A stretch of 64,000 nucleotides of DNA from contig CACVBU010000137.1 of NCBI GenBank assembly GCA_902728285.1, positions 186,001-250,000 on the forward strand. Reading direction: 5' to 3'. Shown one piece after another: positions 59,629 through 64,000 of this stretch (its first letter is position 1; the number at the start of each line of letters is the position of its first letter). Position numbers and translations under genes: made by a program. The notes under the pieces are model-generated. The model did not search any database. It worked only from the letters and a program-made list of their open reading frames with translations, and was not told the origin of the DNA. This DNA is from Clytia hemisphaerica (taxonomy: Eukaryota; Cnidaria; Hydrozoa; Leptothecata; Clytiidae).

Positions 59629-62558
59629 CTCTTGTTATTTGAGAATGTTACAAAGTTGTGTTTGTTTGAAGTTTTTGATGAAGATGGTGGCGTTCCGTGA
59701 AGTGTTTTCTCCCCAAACTCCCCTTTTTGTAAATAAAATATGTATAAAGTCCCCCCCCCCTCATACGCATGCGCGAGTCGCTGTAGAAGATTTCGAATGA
59801 TAGATGATGTGTTATTTGATAGATATTTTTTTATCACTACAACAAATGATATCTTATTTCAGTTTTCACAATGGCACTAAAATAGGTTATGATGGCTATA
59901 AATAGACAGCCTCGTTTCTGTGGTTTTGTTGCTACGCAACTATGTATATAAAAAATGTTATGATTTTTTGTTCGATTATTTTTTTGAATGATGTTTTTTA
60001 ATTGAATGGACAGTAGTTTCCCGAGATCTCCTTGTCTTTACAGAGCTTTATTATCAAGGCGTGTTAGGCCAAGGCTGCTTGTATATAACGCGTTTTCTTA
60101 TTAGATAGATATTTGATGCATATATTTTTTTTGTTTTATACTAAGATCAAACCCCTTTTTTTAGTTCGAAATTCGAAATTTTGTTGACTTTTACACGAAA
60201 GTAAGATGTAAGAGTATGCCTGAGTATTTTGGTTCCTGATAAGATTTTCAATTCTCTGTTCTCGAGTTTTGTGATTTTTGGATTTTACCATAATTTTCAG
60301 GTATTCGTAAGTCTCCTAAATAATGTAGGACTCGGCAAGAGTATGCAAGCTCGCAAATAGTATTATAAAAATCTTTCCTTTTTTATGGAACATGTAAATA
60401 GCAAAACCTTTCAATATTCATCATATTAGTTTTTTCTTCGGACGAAGAATTTTTTGTGAAAGGAAAGACAAATGAAGACAACAGAAATTGCAATTCATAA
60501 ATTTTCTTTCTTATTTCTTTATAACCTTACACTGGAAAGGGGGGGTTTTCATTTTTACGGTATGACGGTATTGGGCCTTTTTACCCCCGGTAAATCGGTA
60601 TTACGAGAAAAAAAACGACGGGATTACGGTATTTCATTTTCTACCGGTATCGGTAAATTGCCTGATTTTTTGTCGGTATTTCGATATTTTTATCAATAAA
60701 AAACGGTATTTCGATAAAACTATTTACCTTTTAGTTTCTTCATGAGTTTCGTGCAGAAAATCTTTCAAAAAAGATAAGTCTATTCCGCGATTTTAACCAG
60801 TAAAATTTTCTTGCTCGCTTCGCTCGCACAATCTTGGATGTCCTATTGACTTATTGTCATGGTGAGGTTATTCTAAATAAGCTAAACTTTACGATATTTA
60901 AACAAATATTTTTGTTATTTTTCTGCGCGCGCATTTTTTTAATGACAACTTTTGTGATGCAAATACTGCATCCAACAAATGAGTCTAGATAAAATTTTCT
61001 CCGTCAGCACTACAATCAGTGCCATAATATATTGGCACTTTTGAAATTTTTGAAATTTTGGATCCTCACATCCTAAGGTCCTAAGTGCTAAGTCTAGCGT
61101 TAAAACTCAGAGTTAAAACTCTACCCTTCGAACCTATAGAGCACTTACAAATCGATTGTGGTTTCAAAACACCCCGGTGAATTTCCCTTTTGTGCCAAGT
61201 ATTTTGTGACTGATTGTAAATGATATGTTCGTCTCTCCGTATTCACTTATATTGCTACTACAATACAATACAGTGATACTGCAGTAACTTAGAGACAGTG
61301 AAAGCGGTATTTACTCCTTCAATAATTAGTAAAAGTAGGTAGTTCTAAAAACATCTTGTGCAGCATCGAACGATTAAAAAATAATTCACATCATGATGCA
61401 CATGATGCGTTTTCAGGCAATCTAGGCATTCTAAAATTTAAATTTTTTCTTGGGCGAAACTCTTGGAACGCCGCACCGCGTAGGGCAGGTACGTCGCTTG
61501 CCGTACCATATTTTTGCCAACAAATGGTTAGTGTTAAATAAAATCAAAAATTGTGTGACCAAACAAGGCATACTTGGCTAACAATAGCGTATTAAGGCCG
61601 TTTTTCAATAACAAAGGAGAGCGAAAATGGTCGAAAAATTTTCGCGCACGCTTCGCTCGCGTTATGATTTTCCATTTATTTTTTTTCTTCCGATAGGGGG
61701 GGGGTTAAACTTTAGAATTCGCGTCCTCTAGTTGCACCACAGCACCACCTCTATGAAGCCTGGTGTTGAAGTCTACGGCTTCGCAGACCATGATTGGCCC
61801 AAACCTCGATTTAAAAAAATAATACTCAACATAAAAGACATTTTACGGGTGGAAGAAATTATTGGGGGATAGGCTTAATTTTGCATTTGCCTCCCGTAAC
61901 ATACCGTGAAAGCACAGGTCAAAATCATATATTGACGCTGTGCCGACGAATCGAGATTCTATTCATCGCGCAATCAACGAAGACAAAAGTAACCATGACG
62001 ACCATCTAAGATCTTGGATGAAGTTCAAAGTTGATATTTTTATTCCCGTCGTTGAAAACAACTAAAAATTATCATCAATGCTTTTTAAAAAGAGTCAGTG
62101 ATACAGAATCATAACATAAAGTCTGTCTATTATTTCGATTCAATTAAAAGTGACATTTCCATAATTAATAGTTTAGTAATTACTGTTGTACATTTGGGGA
62201 TCATGTAAAAGATTTCTTTCGAAAGAAACTCATTTCAATTACACTTGGAGGTTTCTGGGGAATTCGTAAATAGTAAACTGCATACTGATACATTCTGCTA
62301 GACATTAATAAGGTAATATTTGCTCTTCATCTTTGATTCTTTCTACAGTGATTAGATTGACACATGCGCGATAAAATTTCTATTATTAGTCTTCAGAGGT
62401 TAATATATTCTTTGAAAACTTAACCTCTGATACTCAGGGTACCCGTAACAAGCAAGTAACTTTGGCGCGGCAGACCTAAAATCTTGCTTTGTGAAAGCTC
62501 AAATAGCTGTAAAAGAGGCCTTAAAAAGTCGACGATATCGAGAATAAGGTCACAAAAC
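59629..62558. other. Intergenic region downstream of ZRANB1
   Basis: No gene was recognised. It has CGGTAT-rich short repeats (60557-60712, also 63110-63190) and two CTCGCTTCGCTC words (about 60810, and a variant at 61650). Short frames such as 60472-60699 (+) are made by the repeats. Confidence 0.5.
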
Positions 62559-62960
62559 TAAAGTCTGTCCACGATAAGTGTGCACTCTTTGTTCTTTTAC
62601 CTATAACTTTTGAAGGAATTCTTCAATCTTTGTAAATTTGATATCGTTGGAAAGATATTTGTGAGTGGAACAATTTGAAATAAAAAGGTTCAAAAAATTC
62701 TAAAAACGAAGATGAAAATAAAGAAGAAGAAAATGAAGATCTTGTAGAAAAATGCTATAACTTTCATTTTCACTGGAGAGATTCTTTGATCTTAGGAGGT
62801 CATCGCTGTGAAGAAATTTTACTAAAATATTTATTCAATATAAAGTTATGATACAAAGTTGCTAAGTATTGACCCCAAAAAACAGCAGAAAATAGCAGGA
62901 AACAGCGTTTTTAGACGTCAATCAGCTTATAACTTTGTTTGATATCTTTTGACTGAATGA
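62559..62960. mobile_element. Partial copy of the element at 56351-57033
   Basis: Matches the left arm and centre (AAAGTCTGTCCACGATAAGT through GATATCTTTTGACTGAATGA) with few differences, then stops abruptly. The right arm is absent. Confidence 0.85.
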
Positions 62961-63243
62961 CTGAATTTGTGCGTGAATACCTGAATTGAAGGTTGACTGG
63001 GGGGCCTCATAAAGTACAAGACTTGTTTGTACAGTTTCTATTTTGTTACTACACAATAGATTTGATAACTGAAAATTCATTATTTTCGAGAAAAAAAACA
63101 TAAATATAATATCGGTATCGGTATTAGGCTTCCTTCACCGACGGTATTACGGTATTTGACCCAAAATTTTGTCGGTATGACGGTATTTAAGACCCCTGAA
63201 AACCTCCCCCTGGAAATTTTGAAAGAAATAATGATAATTATTG

Positions 63244-63499
63244 ATACAACCCTGTATCGCAAACCCAGTGGGACCCTGCTCCATTTGAAAATCTGATCAA
63301 AATTTTATCCCTGGTGGGAAAAATACCCTACAGTTCACTGGGTAATTGACTTTAATTTGATTTGAAATTCAATGGAAAACATTTTCACTCTAAATCATCC
63401 CCATTGGATCTCTTGAGCTTGGAAAAATTGGGATTTCGAAAGAAAATTTCATTTCCGCTGCAGGAATAAGTTCCACTGGGCTGCGAGACAGGGTTGTAT
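63244..63499. mobile_element. Inverted-repeat element, ~256 bp
   Basis: The ends are ATACAACCCTGT(A/C)TCGCA and its inverse, extended by CCCAGTGG. The interior repeats CCAGTGGG / CACTGGG words. Non-coding, just downstream of the receptor gene. Confidence 0.75.
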
Positions 63500-63594
63500 T
63501 GATTCTACAGTGTTTGACCCGAGGTCAGTCTATTTCTATTCTGATTATGCGGTGACGATTTGATCAAGGTATTCTTGACGACGATCTTTGCTCG

Positions 63595-64000
63595 TCAGAA
63601 TAAGCTTTCACTTTCTTCACGAGATGTCCTCAAAGGCATCGAACAAATAGATGTCTCTCCACTATGCGATGTCTTCTTGTGACATGTACTTTCCACCATA
63701 AAGTAAGAGGTCATTGTTCGAGAAATCTTCCGCTCTTTATCCCCTTGACACGATAAAATTAGTTTTGCGTCTTTTCTAAACTTCTTATCCACAATGGAAT
63801 ATATGAGAGGATTCAAAACACATTGGAAAGGGTATGGAATCAATAGAACATAAGCAAGAATTTCTTTTTCAGATTTTGAAAGCGTCGCCTTCGACATTAT
63901 AAAGTGTCCAATTTGGTTGGGTAAAACGCAAATGGCGAACGCCACAATAACTAGAATCAAAAGTTTGGTGATTCTGATGTCTTTTTCGCGTCGTTTTATG
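63595..64000 (-). CDS. Class A (rhodopsin-like) G protein-coupled receptor, C-terminal part
   Basis: Only the last 134 codons are in the window; the gene continues past the right edge. The frame opens with a basic third-loop end (KRREKDIRITK), then TM6 (LLILVIVAFAICVLPNQ, where CVLP replaces the usual CWxP), then TM7 with NPLIYS (the NPxxY motif) and a helix-8 basic stretch (DKKFRKDAKLIL). A Ser/Thr-rich tail with possible kinase sites follows, then the stop. The pattern is that of peptide- or amine-type receptors; the ligand cannot be told. No break is visible. Confidence 0.85.
   Translation of the reverse strand, partial: IKRREKDIRITKLLILVIVAFAICVLPNQIGHFIMSKATLSKSEKEILAYVLLIPYPFQCVLNPLIYSIVDKKFRKDAKLILSCQGDKERKISRTMTSYFMVESTCHKKTSHSGETSICSMPLRTSREESESLF

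Overview
The window is nuclear DNA of an animal, probably an early-branching invertebrate. It is AT-rich, and its genes have short exons with GT-AG introns. The orthologues are animal regulators: KANSL3, TAF11, INPP5A, ZRANB1, a BarH-type homeobox gene, a class C receptor and a class A receptor. A cnidarian would fit the long divergent proteins, the conserved intron-rich structures and the many small inverted-repeat transposons. That placement is inference; no sequence here proves the phylum. No rRNA, CRISPR array, viral gene or bacterial operon was seen.

Layout. 1-13.5 kb is a gene-free repeat field: tandem arrays (about 125, 187, 20 and 22 bp units), a foldback element with a 6-bp target duplication, and inverted-repeat elements nested up to three deep. 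13.5-23.6 kb (+) holds KANSL3 in 14 coding exons. 24.1-28.8 kb (+) holds TAF11 in 4 exons; its first intron contains an intronless class C receptor on the opposite strand. The 3' end of TAF11 is repeated once in tandem (28.7-30.75 kb). 30.9-31.7 kb (-) is a two-exon BarH-like homeobox gene. 31.7-35.95 kb is intergenic with hairpins, including a perfect 65-bp palindrome. 36.0-44.15 kb (-) is INPP5A in 14 placed coding exons. 44.2-52.2 kb is intergenic and rich in inverted-repeat elements. 52.2-59.6 kb (+) is ZRANB1/TRABID in 6 exons. 59.6-63.6 kb is repeat-containing intergenic DNA. At the right edge (-) lies the 3' end of a class A receptor gene.

How the genes relate. This is not an operon or one pathway. 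KANSL3 (a histone acetyltransferase complex subunit) and TAF11 (a TFIID subunit) are neighbouring general transcription genes in the same orientation. INPP5A ends inositol-phosphate calcium signalling, and ZRANB1 removes ubiquitin chains. The splice models below were built by hand; every junction keeps frame, giving proteins of 1960 (KANSL3), 196 (TAF11), 178 (homeobox), 384 (INPP5A, probably short of about 15 residues) and 708 (ZRANB1) residues. The main novelty is in the transposon architecture and the nested receptor, not in a new multi-gene system.
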